Source: Desulfuromonas acetoxidans DSM 684 (GTDB lineage: Bacteria; Desulfobacterota; Desulfuromonadia; Desulfuromonadales; Desulfuromonadaceae). Taken from it: a stretch of DNA of 64,000 nt. The stretch is from positions 124,001-188,000 of the forward strand of contig NZ_AAEW02000004.1 in the NCBI RefSeq assembly GCF_000167355.1, read 5' to 3'. A program made the translations under genes and the position numbers. The notes beneath the pieces are model-generated. The model was given only the letters and a program-made list of their open reading frames with translations. It made no database searches and had not been told where the DNA came from. This document shows positions 1-9,111 of the stretch, one piece after another (positions within the stretch are counted from its first letter, which is position 1; each line of letters starts with the position of its first letter).

Positions 1-1270
1 CATGAAATTCAGGGATTTCTCTATAGCCCGGCGGTGCCGCCGGAACGAATTGTGGAAATGGTACGCCAAGGTGAAAACGGGACAGGATAACAATTCGGGA
101 CTGCTAAACGGGATGGCTTGGCTGCTGAATAACACACGACTGCAGGGCGGGCATCGTCCCGCCCGTTTGATCGGTGCCACACCAGAGATAGAGCGCGACT
201 GAAGATTGTTATCAACGTTTTACGCCAAAGATGATGCGTTGCACGATTCGTCGACCTAAAGGGCGACGAGCCGAACCTGTGACGCATAACGGAAACAGAC
301 GCATTGTCGGTTGATCTGAGGGCCAGGAGGTTTTCAGCCGGTTTTTGCATCCTTTTGAGCGGCCAGTCAAAAGTATGTCGCCTGCCGGGACGAAACCCGG
401 CGACCTTGACTTTGATCTTCAATGGTTCGTCACTCGGAACTGACCGCTCTGGCAAACTTCATCCGTTCGCAATGGTGGTACCCACATGACGTGGGCTTCC
501 GCGCCCACACCTCGGGCCACATTTTGCGTCGACAAAAGTGGCGCAAAATCGACTCCCAAGGGGTTGTCATCAATCAGCCTTCACGGAGTTGTTGCAGATC
601 TTTTTCACGTCAGCGGCGTTATCGGTCGTCGCCATAGAACGACTATAGCTCCTCCCTCTGCCTTGCTGACGCAAAAAATCTCACGCAACACCTCTCGTTC
701 CTCTGATCAATAACAACCCCATTGCGCCCTTACGGGTTCCCTCTCTGCGTTCACTAACACCGCGATGTCGGCAAAACTCGCCCAGTCGGCATCAGTCCTC
801 AAACAGGTTGCCGACAACCATCGCGCTGACCGTTCTCTTCGTTCGGCGCTGCTGAACGGGAGGGCTTGGGTGCTAAATGACACTCTGCCGCAAGGGTGGG
901 CACCGTCCCACCCGCTTGAGCGGGGCAACACCAGAGATAGAGCGCGACTTAAGATTGTTATCACGGTTTTACGCCAAAGCTGACGAAGAGCACGATTCGC
1001 CGACCTAAAGGGCGGCGAGCCGAAGCTGTGAAACATCACGGAAACAAACTCAGTGTCGGTGGATTCAGGTTCAGGAGAAGTTCAGCTGGTTTTTGCGTAC
1101 TTTTGAGCGGCTAGTCAAAAGTATGTCGGCCGCCGGGACGAAACCCGGCGACCTTGACTTTGATCTTCAGTGGTTCGCAATTCAGAACGAATCGCGCGGA
1201 TGTTCATTGCATTCGGTGCTGCTGAACGGAAGAGCGTGGCTGCTATCCCCGAAGGACAGCGTTCAACAAA
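1..1270. repeat. Left block of degenerate long intergenic repeats
   Basis: No convincing gene lies here; short open frames in several phases are by-products of the repeat. Two or three diverged copies of one unit occur in tandem. Recognisable landmarks are a GC hairpin at 145-164 and again at 894-913, the inverted repeat CCGGGACGAAACCCGG at 385-400 and 1133-1148, and a segment with GGGCTTCCGCGCCC near 490-510. The same landmarks recur in the same order and orientation at 60081-61015. The block starts before the window and runs to the stop codon of the leftward cvfB gene. Confidence 0.8.
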
Positions 1271-2092
1271 TCAACGCAGGCGAATCTCCCGCTCATCAAG
1301 CTCAATCAGCTGCTCTTTGTACAACATGCCAACCGCCCGCTTGAACGCCTTCTTACTCAATCCCAACATCTGCTCAATTTCTTCGGGAGCGCTCTTGTCG
1401 GTCAGCGGCAAACGACCTTCTGCCTGCAAGGCCTGGAACACCACCTGACGCGCCTCATCCATACCGGCTTTACCTACCTTGCGCAGGGTAATGTCGATCA
1501 AATTATCATCACGCACCCGCATGACATAGGCCTTGCCCAGTTCTCCACGTTTGAGATCAGGAGGCAGCTCATCCTTGTAGATCAAACCGGCGTAGCGGTT
1601 ATTGACAATGACTTTGGCGCCCAGCTCGGTCAACTGCCAGATCAGCACGTCCACCTCTTCACCTGGGTTGAAAGGAATCTCGTCCACTTCAAGAAAGCGC
1701 TCGATGCGGGTACTGCCGATCAGCCGCCCACTGTTATCGATGCCGACATGGACAATATAATCGCGGCCAGCCTTCAACCGCTCCGGTTGCTCGGCAAACG
1801 GCACCAGCAACTCCTTGTCGAGGCCCCAATCAACGAATGCTCCGAACTTATTGGCCTGGCTGACACGCATCAGAGCAAACTGATTGGCCTCGGCCAAAGG
1901 CTTCTTAAAGGTTGCCACCAATTGATCCTGACGGCCGTTATAAACAAACACCGTCATCTCATCGCCCACCTGGGTGGCGATGGGGCACTCTTTTTTCGGC
2001 AGCAACACGGGCTGCTCTTCCAGGAGCAATGTTGCTCCACGATCATCACGCGACATCACCACCAGTGTATGCCAACAACCTATTTGAATCAT
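1271..2092 (-). CDS. cvfB: S1-like RNA-binding protein, CvfB family
   Basis: A 273-aa cytoplasmic protein with the layout of the CvfB/YitL family: three successive S1-type OB-fold segments (about residues 5-65, 70-140 and 150-215) followed by a winged-helix tail (220-273). The second segment has the typical S1 run with FGAFVDWG, and the third has LGAKVIVNN. Family members bind RNA and affect expression of other genes; the target here is unknown. The start is set by an AAAGG six bases upstream. Only 17 bases separate it from ppnP, so it is probably the last gene of a rhodanese-ppnP-cvfB transcript. Family assignment is firm, precise role is not. Confidence 0.85.
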   Translation of the reverse strand: MIQIGCWHTLVVMSRDDRGATLLLEEQPVLLPKKECPIATQVGDEMTVFVYNGRQDQLVATFKKPLAEANQFALMRVSQANKFGAFVDWGLDKELLVPFAEQPERLKAGRDYIVHVGIDNSGRLIGSTRIERFLEVDEIPFNPGEEVDVLIWQLTELGAKVIVNNRYAGLIYKDELPPDLKRGELGKAYVMRVRDDNLIDITLRKVGKAGMDEARQVVFQALQAEGRLPLTDKSAPEEIEQMLGLSKKAFKRAVGMLYKEQLIELDEREIRLR

Positions 2093-2109
2093 GACAGCCT
2101 TTCCGAAGA

Positions 2110-2442
2110 CTACGCAATATAAGAACAGACGTATTCCACAGAACCGTCCATCACTTCGATTTCAAAATATGACTTGGCCGGCACATCAAACCACGTTCCG
2201 GCTTCAAAACCGATCCAGCCATCCTGATCGGCAACTTTCACTTTGCACTGACCGGCAATAATTTCCATTTTTTCCGCAGCATTGGTTTCAAAACGGTAGA
2301 GGCCTGGAAACACCACACCAAGGGTCTTTTTTTCGCCATTGACCAACGTCAGACTGTGGCTGACCACTTGACCGTCAAAGTAGAGATTTGCTTTACAAGC
2401 CACTGTGGCTGCTGAAAATTCTTGCGGGGATTGGTACGTCAT
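2110..2442 (-). CDS. ppnP: Pyrimidine/purine nucleoside phosphorylase PpnP
   Basis: A 110-aa single-domain cupin of the PpnP (formerly YaiE/UPF0345) family. It shows the typical run KANLYFDGQVVSHSL, the GEKKTLGV strand and the final VEYVCSYI. Family members cleave nucleosides with phosphate to give the free base and ribose-1-phosphate. A TTG start four codons upstream is possible, but the ATG at 2442 has a GGAG at proper spacing and matches the usual family N-terminus (MTYQSP). It lies 21 bases after the rhodanese gene and 17 bases before cvfB, so co-transcription is likely. Confidence 0.88.
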   Translation of the reverse strand: MTYQSPQEFSAATVACKANLYFDGQVVSHSLTLVNGEKKTLGVVFPGLYRFETNAAEKMEIIAGQCKVKVADQDGWIGFEAGTWFDVPAKSYFEIEVMDGSVEYVCSYIA

Positions 2443-2463
2443 CTCATTCTCCAAACAATCAGA

Positions 2464-2853
2464 TTATTTTTCCATGGGTAAGCGCGCCTGACGCCAGGCG
2501 GCCATGTGTCCCTTGACAAAGGCAACGGGTCGCACGCCGATCAGCAAAAATAAGCCTCGCGCCAACACCGCCCGCGGACCGTGCTCGCAATAGATTACGA
2601 TACCATCCAACTCCTTTGGCAGCTTTGAGCGACTGAACGGCACCGACCAGAGCGGAATATGGATGGCTCCGGGAACATGCCCGGACTGGTATTCAAACGA
2701 ACTGCGCACATCCACAACCACGGGACGGTTCTTTTTCTTCAATTGCTGATTGAGCGATTTCGGCGCCACATTCTCGCCACAGGCGGCTATCGCCAACAGT
2801 AAAATTGCCGCCCCACCAAACAGGGGCCGGCGCCAGTTCATCGACAATTCCAT
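2464..2853 (-). CDS. Rhodanese-domain lipoprotein
   Basis: A 129-aa exported protein. The N-terminus is a short positive stretch, a hydrophobic segment and a lipobox-like LAIAAC, so it is probably a lipid-anchored periplasmic protein. The rest is one rhodanese domain with VVVDVRSSFEY, the GHVPGAIHIP loop and an active-site loop CEHGPRA carrying the catalytic cysteine. The domain suggests sulfane-sulfur transfer or detoxification in the envelope. The start at 2853 is chosen because GGAGAG lies just upstream; a longer in-frame extension has no such signal and would bury the signal peptide. First gene of the leftward ppnP-cvfB group. Confidence 0.8.
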   Translation of the reverse strand: MELSMNWRRPLFGGAAILLLAIAACGENVAPKSLNQQLKKKNRPVVVDVRSSFEYQSGHVPGAIHIPLWSVPFSRSKLPKELDGIVIYCEHGPRAVLARGLFLLIGVRPVAFVKGHMAAWRQARLPMEK

Positions 2854-2989
2854 ACTCTCTCCTTGTCTGTAAAACATGCCGCGCAGCATAGCACGGCACA
2901 CGACAAAACAATAGAGGGCAACAGCATTGCAAAATGGCCGTTCGTGCGGCAAGCTGGGGATAGGGTTATTTTATAAACAGGAGGGAAAA

Positions 2990-3277
2990 ATGGAACTGTT
3001 TGAACAACTGGCCGCAGCTATTCGGCATGAAAACGAACAGGGCGAACTGCCCGACTATCTGGTTGCCCCCTTGCAACAGGTGGCTAACCAGGCGGAACGC
3101 TATCAAGAGCAAACGGACCTCGTGCGCCGCCTTATTGAGCAATTAAACGACCTTGATCCTTACAGCGACTGCGGTTGTTTTGGAGAAGGCTATACCGTCT
3201 CCGACCTGATCACAACGCTGGACAAACTCGGCATTACGGTTGAAGGGGGTTCGCCGTCCAGTTGTTCAGTGTCTTAA
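2990..3277 (+). CDS. Small acidic protein of unknown function
   Basis: A 95-aa acidic, largely helical protein that I do not recognise. The start at 2990 follows a strong GGAGGG. The first 70 residues look like a helical hairpin rich in Glu, Gln and Leu. A short cysteine motif DCGCFGE follows at about residues 60-66, and the tail ends GGSPSSCSVS. The two closely spaced cysteines plus a third near the C-terminus could bind a metal or take part in thiol chemistry, but this is a guess. It is transcribed divergently from the rhodanese gene and convergently with the LysR gene. Confidence 0.65.
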   Translation: MELFEQLAAAIRHENEQGELPDYLVAPLQQVANQAERYQEQTDLVRRLIEQLNDLDPYSDCGCFGEGYTVSDLITTLDKLGITVEGGSPSSCSVS

Positions 3278-3300
3278 CACGAATTTCTCACTGACGCTGA

Positions 3301-4215
3301 TCACAACCAGTAAGGCGTCTCGCTCTCTTCCACGGACTGCTCAGTCTGCCAGACATCCTGGATAACACTGACCATGGAACGGATGCGATCCTGGCCGGAA
3401 TTTTTACTCAGCCACGCCAACCCCAACGGCAGGGTCAACCAACCCGGTTCCCAGATTTTCACCCGACCGCGCTGCACCAGCGGCATGGCCTCATCTTCAC
3501 GCATCATGGCCACGCCCTGACCATCGGCCACCAGTTCGCGCACGATCTGCTCATCCACCGTGGTCACCACCTGGCGCGGCAATAGCTGTCGCTCAATACG
3601 CTCCATCAGCATGGTGTAAAATGGACAATCGTTACCGACCCAGATCCACGGCAATGCTGCCACCTGCGTCCAATCCAGACTGTCGACATCCTCGGTCAGA
3701 CGCGTCGGAATCACCACGCACACCCGCACTTCGGCCAGCACTTGATGAACAATATCGCGCTCCCGCATGCGGCCGTAATGAAAACCGACATCGATCTGTC
3801 CTTCGCGCAACATGCGCGCCGTGTTTACGGTTTGACTGGTCTGGAACACCGGCCGCACCTCGCCGTGCAACTGGCTAAGTCGCCGGGAAATCGAGGCAAT
3901 GCGTAAAAAGGATGGACTGGCATTCAATCCCAGCGTCACCACTTCACCGCCGCCCTGATGCAAAGCATGGGCCTGTTCGCGTAACTGACGCACCGAACTA
4001 AGCACCTGGTTGGCCTCATCGAGCAACTGCTCCCCCTGCAAGGTCAGGCGCATACCACGCGCCCCCCGCTTGAACAGGACAACGCCGAGATCTTCCTCCA
4101 GACCTTTGAGCTGGCTGGACAATGCCGACTGGCTGAGGTTGAGGGTTTCTGCTGCGCGGGTCAGATTCTTGGTCTGGGCAATCACGGCAAACGACTGTAA
4201 CTGATAAAGTTCCAT
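3301..4215 (-). CDS. LysR-family transcriptional regulator
   Basis: A 304-aa LysR-type regulator: N-terminal winged helix-turn-helix (residues 1-60, with TRAAETLNLSQSALSSQ), a linker helix, and a periplasmic-binding-protein-like effector domain (about 90-290). The ATG at 4215 gives the classic MELYQLQSF start; a GTG four codons upstream is an alternative. The gene is divergent from the accessory-protein/symporter pair, and a 25-bp palindrome lies directly upstream of its start. It therefore probably controls the symporter and itself. The co-inducer is unknown. Confidence 0.88.
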   Translation of the reverse strand: MELYQLQSFAVIAQTKNLTRAAETLNLSQSALSSQLKGLEEDLGVVLFKRGARGMRLTLQGEQLLDEANQVLSSVRQLREQAHALHQGGGEVVTLGLNASPSFLRIASISRRLSQLHGEVRPVFQTSQTVNTARMLREGQIDVGFHYGRMRERDIVHQVLAEVRVCVVIPTRLTEDVDSLDWTQVAALPWIWVGNDCPFYTMLMERIERQLLPRQVVTTVDEQIVRELVADGQGVAMMREDEAMPLVQRGRVKIWEPGWLTLPLGLAWLSKNSGQDRIRSMVSVIQDVWQTEQSVEESETPYWL

Positions 4216-4230
4216 CCTGCTATCCACCTC

Positions 4231-4255
4231 AAGCGTTCGATTTTATCGAACGCTT
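4231..4255. promoter_or_regulatory. Perfect inverted repeat, candidate LysR operator
   Basis: Two 11-base arms (AAGCGTTCGAT and its exact reverse complement) separated by TTT, 16 bases upstream of the LysR start and about 125 bases upstream of the accessory-protein gene. There is no U-tract, so a terminator is unlikely. The central part has the T-N11-A form typical of LysR sites. Confidence 0.6.
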
Positions 4256-4378
4256 CCTGCTAAACAATCAATTTGTTGAAATAGAAATAAATCTGTAGAA
4301 ATAACCAGTTACGGAAAAACCACACATTTCTAAACATATGGAAAGTTCGATTAACCTAATCACAAAGGAGTATTTGCC

Positions 4379-4555
4379 ATGCTAGGACTCGAAGGGACAC
4401 TTGTTCCCTTGGGCATGATCCTCACCCTGCTCAGCACGGTACTGTGCATTATTTACGGCCTGCTCAACTGGAACAAAGGCTATATAACCGACGAAGAGCT
4501 CTCCCAGGAACAACAGTGGAACGAGGAAGAAAAACACGTCGAGGAACAACTTTAA
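4379..4555 (+). CDS. Small symporter accessory membrane protein
   Basis: A 58-aa protein preceded by AAAGGAG. It has one hydrophobic helix (about residues 8-31) followed by a very acidic, Gln/Glu-rich cytoplasmic tail. It ends 27 bases before the sodium:solute symporter gene. Tiny one-helix proteins encoded directly before SSS-family symporters are known in several delta-proteobacterial lineages, and this one fits that pattern in size, topology and position. It probably helps assemble or stabilise the carrier. The role is inferred from position; no enzymatic motif is visible. Confidence 0.72.
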   Translation: MLGLEGTLVPLGMILTLLSTVLCIIYGLLNWNKGYITDEELSQEQQWNEEEKHVEEQL

Positions 4556-4582
4556 CTCACTGCAATAACAGGAACATCCTAC

Positions 4583-6199
4583 ATGAGCATCCCATTACTG
4601 ACCACCGTTGTCGTCGTTTATCTGACCATTATTGCCATTTTATCGCTTCAGGCGTGGAAGAAAACCAATAACACCGCCGACTATCTGGTCGCCGGTCGTC
4701 AGATCCACCCCTTTGTCATGGCGTTATCCTACGGTGCAACCTTCGTCAGCACCTCGGCCATCATCGGCTTTGGCGGCGCAGCAGCCGTTTTCGGCATGAG
4801 CCTGCAGTGGCTGACCTTTCTTACCGTGTTTGTCGGCGTCTTTATCGCCTTTGTTTTTTTCGGTCGTCGCACCCGGGTGATGGGGTTGAATCTCAACGCC
4901 CACACCTTCCCGGAATTTCTTGGCCGCCGTTTTGAGTCAACCCGCCTGCAGGGTGCGACCGGCCTGTTGATTTTCATGGCCATGCCGCTTTACGCCAGCG
5001 TGGTTCTCATGGGCGGCGCCAAGTTCATCGCCCAGATTCTGGCCATCAATTACAACGTGGCTCTGTTCTTCCTGACCATCTTCGTCGCCGTCTATGTCAT
5101 CATGGGCGGGCTCAAGGCGGTCATGTACTCCGATGCTTTTCAGGGCAGCATGATGTTTATCGGCATGGTGTCACTGCTTGTCGCCACCTATCACAAACTC
5201 GGTGGCTTCATCACCGCCCACCAGCGCCTGACCAACATGCAGGAGATCGCCATCAAGATCTTCGGCGCCAAGGGCCACACCGGCTGGACCAGCTTTCCCG
5301 AATTCGGCAGCGAATACTGGTTGATTGTCGTCACCACCATTGTTCTCGGCGTCGGCATCGGCGTCCTTGCCCAGCCTCAGTTGATCGTGCGGTTCATGAC
5401 GGTGAAAAGCAATCGTGAACTCAACCGCGCCGTGCTGATTGGCGGCATCTTTGTCCTCATTGTCGTTGGCGTCTCTTTTGCCATCGGCGCACTGGCCAAC
5501 GTGTTTTTCTTCTACGAAAACCCGGACACCGCCGGGCAGATTGCCCTGATCGCCGCGGGCAAGAATGTTGCCGAGATCATCCCGTTGTACATCAGTGCAT
5601 CCATGCCGCAATGGTTCACCGCTGTGTTCATGATCACCCTGCTCTCTGCAGCCATGAGCACCCTGAGTTCCCAGTTTCACGCCATGGGCACAGCCCTTGG
5701 CCGAGATATTTACGAAAAAGCTCTGGGTCGCAGCGGTAATAGTGTCATCCTGACCAAGGTGGGCATTTTATTCGCCATCCTTATCAGCTACTTTCTCGCC
5801 TGGGCTCTGCCGACATTTTTTGAGGGGGGAACGGCCATCATTGCGCGGGGAACAGCGATCTTCTTCGGCATCTGCGCGGCGGCGTTTCTGCCGATGTATT
5901 TCGGGGCGCTTTATTTCCGCAACATGAGCCGCCTGAGCGCCTGGGCATGTTTTTTCACCGGCACAACCATCAGCCTGTTCTGGCTGTTTTTTGTCCACGC
6001 TAAAGAGTCCAAACCCCTGATGGTGTGCAACGCCCTGTTCGGCGTTGACTCTCTGGGAGCCGGGACCTTGTGGGCCGTTGTTGACCCACTGGTGATTGCC
6101 TTACCCGCTTCTGCCCTGGTGACAATCCTGTTCAACCTCAAACGAAACAAGAGCTATTCAAAACAGCATATTGAGCGCTGTTTCCACAACATGAAATAA
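4583..6199 (+). CDS. Sodium:solute symporter (SSS family)
   Basis: A 538-aa inner-membrane carrier with about 13 hydrophobic segments. Family features include the early ADYLVAGRQ stretch, the SYGATFVSTSAIIGFGG segment (SSS sodium-site region), and LLSAAMSTLSSQFHAMGTALGRDIY around residues 350-380. It probably couples sodium entry to uptake of an organic acid or amino acid; the substrate cannot be read from sequence. It is co-oriented with the 58-aa accessory gene and probably controlled by the divergent LysR protein. A GC hairpin follows the stop. Confidence 0.88.
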   Translation: MSIPLLTTVVVVYLTIIAILSLQAWKKTNNTADYLVAGRQIHPFVMALSYGATFVSTSAIIGFGGAAAVFGMSLQWLTFLTVFVGVFIAFVFFGRRTRVMGLNLNAHTFPEFLGRRFESTRLQGATGLLIFMAMPLYASVVLMGGAKFIAQILAINYNVALFFLTIFVAVYVIMGGLKAVMYSDAFQGSMMFIGMVSLLVATYHKLGGFITAHQRLTNMQEIAIKIFGAKGHTGWTSFPEFGSEYWLIVVTTIVLGVGIGVLAQPQLIVRFMTVKSNRELNRAVLIGGIFVLIVVGVSFAIGALANVFFFYENPDTAGQIALIAAGKNVAEIIPLYISASMPQWFTAVFMITLLSAAMSTLSSQFHAMGTALGRDIYEKALGRSGNSVILTKVGILFAILISYFLAWALPTFFEGGTAIIARGTAIFFGICAAAFLPMYFGALYFRNMSRLSAWACFFTGTTISLFWLFFVHAKESKPLMVCNALFGVDSLGAGTLWAVVDPLVIALPASALVTILFNLKRNKSYSKQHIERCFHNMK

Positions 6200-6202
6200 G
6201 CA

Positions 6203-6220
6203 AAGCCCCATCCGGGGCTT
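6203..6220 (+). terminator. Hairpin after the symporter gene
   Basis: A 7-bp perfect stem (AAGCCCC/GGGGCTT) with an ATCC loop, four bases after the symporter stop codon. No long U-tract follows, so it may act with the next hairpin. Confidence 0.5.
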
Positions 6221-6240
6221 CGCATCGATCTGACGACGGT

Positions 6241-6273
6241 CCAACCACAGAGGGCTCATCTCTCTGTGGTTGG
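6241..6273. terminator. Likely bidirectional terminator
   Basis: A 12-bp perfect inverted repeat (CCAACCACAGAG and its complement, 9-base loop) between the convergent symporter and DUF2284 genes. Position and symmetry suit termination from both sides. Confidence 0.6.
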
Positions 6274-6298
6274 TGCACTCTTCCCACTATTGAACAGA

Positions 6299-6886
6299 TT
6301 ATTTGCGTCCCACCAGCAGGATACCAACCAGCACGCCCATGGCATCGGACGGATGACTGCTGTCACGGGTGATCTTTTCAATCGGCCAGCCAATTTTGTC
6401 GCACAACGCAAACACATTGACGCCCAGAGCCGACAACGACAACCGCGACCATTGGGGAAAGCGGCACACGCCACCCGGCTCCAACGCCTGACAACTGTCA
6501 CTGTTGGCGCAAAACAACCGCTTGCATGAGCCTGCGGCGAGTCCGGCCGCTTTAAAACCACGCATGCGCGCCCACTTTTCCAGTTGTGCTGCCACGACGT
6601 GGATCTGTCGCGCCACTTCATGGTATTCCTGACTTTGTAAATCCACCACCGGCAGGTCGCGCTTGAACACCACGGCCCACTCATAACCGGCCAGCAATTT
6701 CGGCACATCATCAATGGCACCACGATGCGGTGGACACAGGGCGGATTCGCCATAGGCACCGCATTCCAGACAATAATCCGTCAGTGTCGGATCAATGGGT
6801 AATTCCATCACACCAACACAACGGGCATCATCCATTCCCAACGCACGGGCCTTATCGGTGAATTGTCGTAGCTGACTCTCTTCCAT
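6299..6886 (-). CDS. DUF2284 cysteine-rich metal-binding protein
   Basis: A 195-aa cytoplasmic protein of the DUF2284 family, which is thought to bind metal. Cysteines are grouped as CLECGAYGESALCPPH in the N-terminal third and CKRLFC with a later CQALEPGGVC in the middle, consistent with an iron-sulfur or zinc site. The start at 6886 has an AGGAGA signal; an in-frame extension of 57 codons overlaps the next LysR gene and lacks a signal. Function is unknown, though homologues are common in anaerobes. It runs in the same direction as the upstream LysR gene with a gap of 100 bases. Confidence 0.8.
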   Translation of the reverse strand: MEESQLRQFTDKARALGMDDARCVGVMELPIDPTLTDYCLECGAYGESALCPPHRGAIDDVPKLLAGYEWAVVFKRDLPVVDLQSQEYHEVARQIHVVAAQLEKWARMRGFKAAGLAAGSCKRLFCANSDSCQALEPGGVCRFPQWSRLSLSALGVNVFALCDKIGWPIEKITRDSSHPSDAMGVLVGILLVGRK

Positions 6887-6986
6887 GACGGTCTCCTGTT
6901 TTCTTCTTACCCGGTCCGATATCCTGCAACGGGTCAATCTTACTCCAAACATCCTGTATTCGCGATCAAAAACCACCCCATCCTTC

Positions 6987-7838
6987 TCATGGAGCCGGCA
7001 ATAATTCACGGAACACCTGCAGGGCCGTACTCGGTTTTTCATGGCGCCGCCAGACAAAACGGGTCGTCATTCTACGAACCGGCTCCGGCAGCTCATGCAG
7101 GGCACAGTTCTGCATCAGGTGGGGACGCTCAACCACGGACCGGGGCAGAATGCTGATCCCCATCCCGGCCGCCACGCAGGCAAGAATCCCTTCGATGGAG
7201 CCCAGTTCAACGCTGTGGTACCCCAAACGGCCGTTCTGCCGCAACCAGTTTTCCAGCCGCGCCCGGTAAGAACATCCGGGACGAAACACCAGGATCTTCA
7301 GACTCTCCATAGTGAGGGGATCAATATCCAACGGCGCCACCAGCACCAGCTCCTCTTCAAAGACTTCGCACGATTCGATGGCCTGCGGGTCAACTTCACC
7401 GGCGATAAATGCGCCGTCCACCTGATAATCAAGCAGCTTTTTCAACGATTCCGCCGAAGGCGCCGAGACCAGATTGAGGGCAACCTGAGGATAACGGCGA
7501 TGATAATCGGCCAGCAAGCTCGGTAGACGCACTGCTGCCGTCGTTTCCATGGAGCTGATGGCCAATGGCCCTTGCGGCACGGCGTTCTCGCTCAGGGCAT
7601 CGTGTGCTTCGCCGGTCAATTGAATGATCCGCTGCGCATAATCGCACAATATCAGCCCCGAAGCGGTGAGACACACCCCTTTGCTTTTGCGATGAAACAG
7701 AGGACGACCGAATCGCTCTTCGAGTTGTTTAATCCGTGTCGTCACATTGGACTGCACGTAGTTCAACTCTTCGGCAGCACGGGAGATACTCCCCTGTCGA
7801 GCCACGGCCAAAAAGATTTTCAGTTCGTTGATCTCCAT
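6987..7838 (-). CDS. LysR-family transcriptional regulator
   Basis: A 283-aa LysR regulator with an N-terminal winged helix (QGSISRAAEELNYVQSNVTTR, residues 15-35) and a C-terminal effector domain. It is transcribed divergently from the MFS transporter/tautomerase pair across only 69 bases, the usual arrangement for LysR control of a neighbouring operon. A 10-bp perfect palindrome touches its start codon. The effector is unknown, but the tautomerase suggests an aromatic or ketonic compound. Confidence 0.88.
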   Translation of the reverse strand: MEINELKIFLAVARQGSISRAAEELNYVQSNVTTRIKQLEERFGRPLFHRKSKGVCLTASGLILCDYAQRIIQLTGEAHDALSENAVPQGPLAISSMETTAAVRLPSLLADYHRRYPQVALNLVSAPSAESLKKLLDYQVDGAFIAGEVDPQAIESCEVFEEELVLVAPLDIDPLTMESLKILVFRPGCSYRARLENWLRQNGRLGYHSVELGSIEGILACVAAGMGISILPRSVVERPHLMQNCALHELPEPVRRMTTRFVWRRHEKPSTALQVFRELLPAP

Positions 7839-7848
7839 GTGATATCAC
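7839..7848. promoter_or_regulatory. Palindrome in LysR/MFS divergent region
   Basis: GTGATATCAC, a perfect 10-bp palindrome immediately upstream of the LysR start. The rest of the 69-base gap is AT-rich with further GATAT repeats. It is a candidate regulator binding site, without direct proof. Confidence 0.4.
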
Positions 7849-7907
7849 TTTTTATAATGGTTTTTATCTTTATCTTTCATTTGATATGATATTTTTAACG
7901 CCGTAGA

Positions 7908-9095
7908 ATGTCAAATATGCAGACACAGCACAACAACCAGACGGCTTTAACGGTGTTGATCGGCGGCATGCTCGGCATGGTGGTGGCCATGGGTATTGCC
8001 CGCTTTGCCTACACCCCGATTCTGCCCTTGATGCAACGTGACCTCGGCATCAGCAACAGTCTGGCCGGCGGTCTGGCAGCCATCAATTACGCGGGCTATC
8101 TCGTTGGCGCAGTGCTGTGCATGCTGGCACCAAAGCTATTGCACAATCGGGTCCTTACGGCCACAGCTCTTTTCATCAGCATTGCCACCACCCTGACCAT
8201 GGGCCTGACCACGTCGGAAATCGCCTGGAGTGCCATGCGGTTTGCCAGCGGACTAACCAGCGCCATCCTGTTTATCGTTATTACTGCGGAAGTTGCCGAA
8301 ACCCTGATCCGTTGTGGGCACAGCCAATGGCTCGGTGCGCTTTACAGCGGTATCGGCGCAGGCATAGCCCTGAGCGGACTGCTGGTGCCGTGGCTTGACC
8401 GGATTAACGGCTGGTCCGGCACCTGGCTCGGCATGGGCGGACTTGCCCTGGGCATGGCCCTGCTGGGTCTGGCAGTGGGTCGCAGACATATTGAGGTCCG
8501 TCCATCGACACAACCCGTCGCAGCCCCCCAAAAACATAAACACTCGCTGTGGCGATTAGCCGTTGCCTATTTTCTTGAAGGGTTTGGCTACATTGTTACG
8601 GCCACCTTTATCGTCGCCATTATCACCGACACACCGGGCCTGGCTGGATTTGCTCCGTATAGCTGGGTTGCCGTGGGAGTGGCTGCGATCCCATCGACCC
8701 TGATCTGGCCGCTCCTGGCGCGGCGCATCGGCTACCAAAAAGCCCTGCTGTCAGCCTACGCTTTGCAAGCCGTGGGCATTGTGTTCAGCATCAACGCCAC
8801 TACGATTGGCGAGGTGTTATTCGCAGCGGTCAGCTTCGGTGCCACCTTTCTCGGCATCGTCGCCTTGACTCTGGCCGAAGGCAATCGCCGCAGGCCGACG
8901 GATACACGGCGCGCCGCCGCCATTCTGACCACGGCGTTCAGCCTCGGCCAGATGTTCGGTCCAGCCGTTGCCGGAGTGATTGCCGACACCCATGCCGGCT
9001 TTTTTCTGCCGCTGGGTATTGCTGCAGGCTGTATTGTCTGTGGTGGCGTCATCATTATTTTTGACCACTTCTCGCCAGCACCTATTCTTAATTGA
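7908..9095 (+). CDS. YbfB/YjiJ-family MFS transporter
   Basis: A 395-aa protein with 12 predicted membrane helices. The opening matches the YbfB/YjiJ type of major facilitator (GMVVAMGIARFAYTPILP and LAGGLAAINYAGYLVG). The central loop (about residues 195-210) separates two six-helix halves. It probably exports or imports a small organic molecule. No clear ribosome-binding site precedes the ATG, so expression may be weak or the start slightly different. The tautomerase gene follows after 16 bases, which suggests an operon under the divergent LysR gene. Confidence 0.82.
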   Translation: MSNMQTQHNNQTALTVLIGGMLGMVVAMGIARFAYTPILPLMQRDLGISNSLAGGLAAINYAGYLVGAVLCMLAPKLLHNRVLTATALFISIATTLTMGLTTSEIAWSAMRFASGLTSAILFIVITAEVAETLIRCGHSQWLGALYSGIGAGIALSGLLVPWLDRINGWSGTWLGMGGLALGMALLGLAVGRRHIEVRPSTQPVAAPQKHKHSLWRLAVAYFLEGFGYIVTATFIVAIITDTPGLAGFAPYSWVAVGVAAIPSTLIWPLLARRIGYQKALLSAYALQAVGIVFSINATTIGEVLFAAVSFGATFLGIVALTLAEGNRRRPTDTRRAAAILTTAFSLGQMFGPAVAGVIADTHAGFFLPLGIAAGCIVCGGVIIIFDHFSPAPILN

Positions 9096-9111
9096 GTCAA
9101 GGAGAACACAC

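Noticed and set aside
21-1039. Open frames of 60-144 aa in the left repeat block
   Set aside because: They read through diverged repeat units in several phases, recur in fragments in the right block, and lack start signals and domains.
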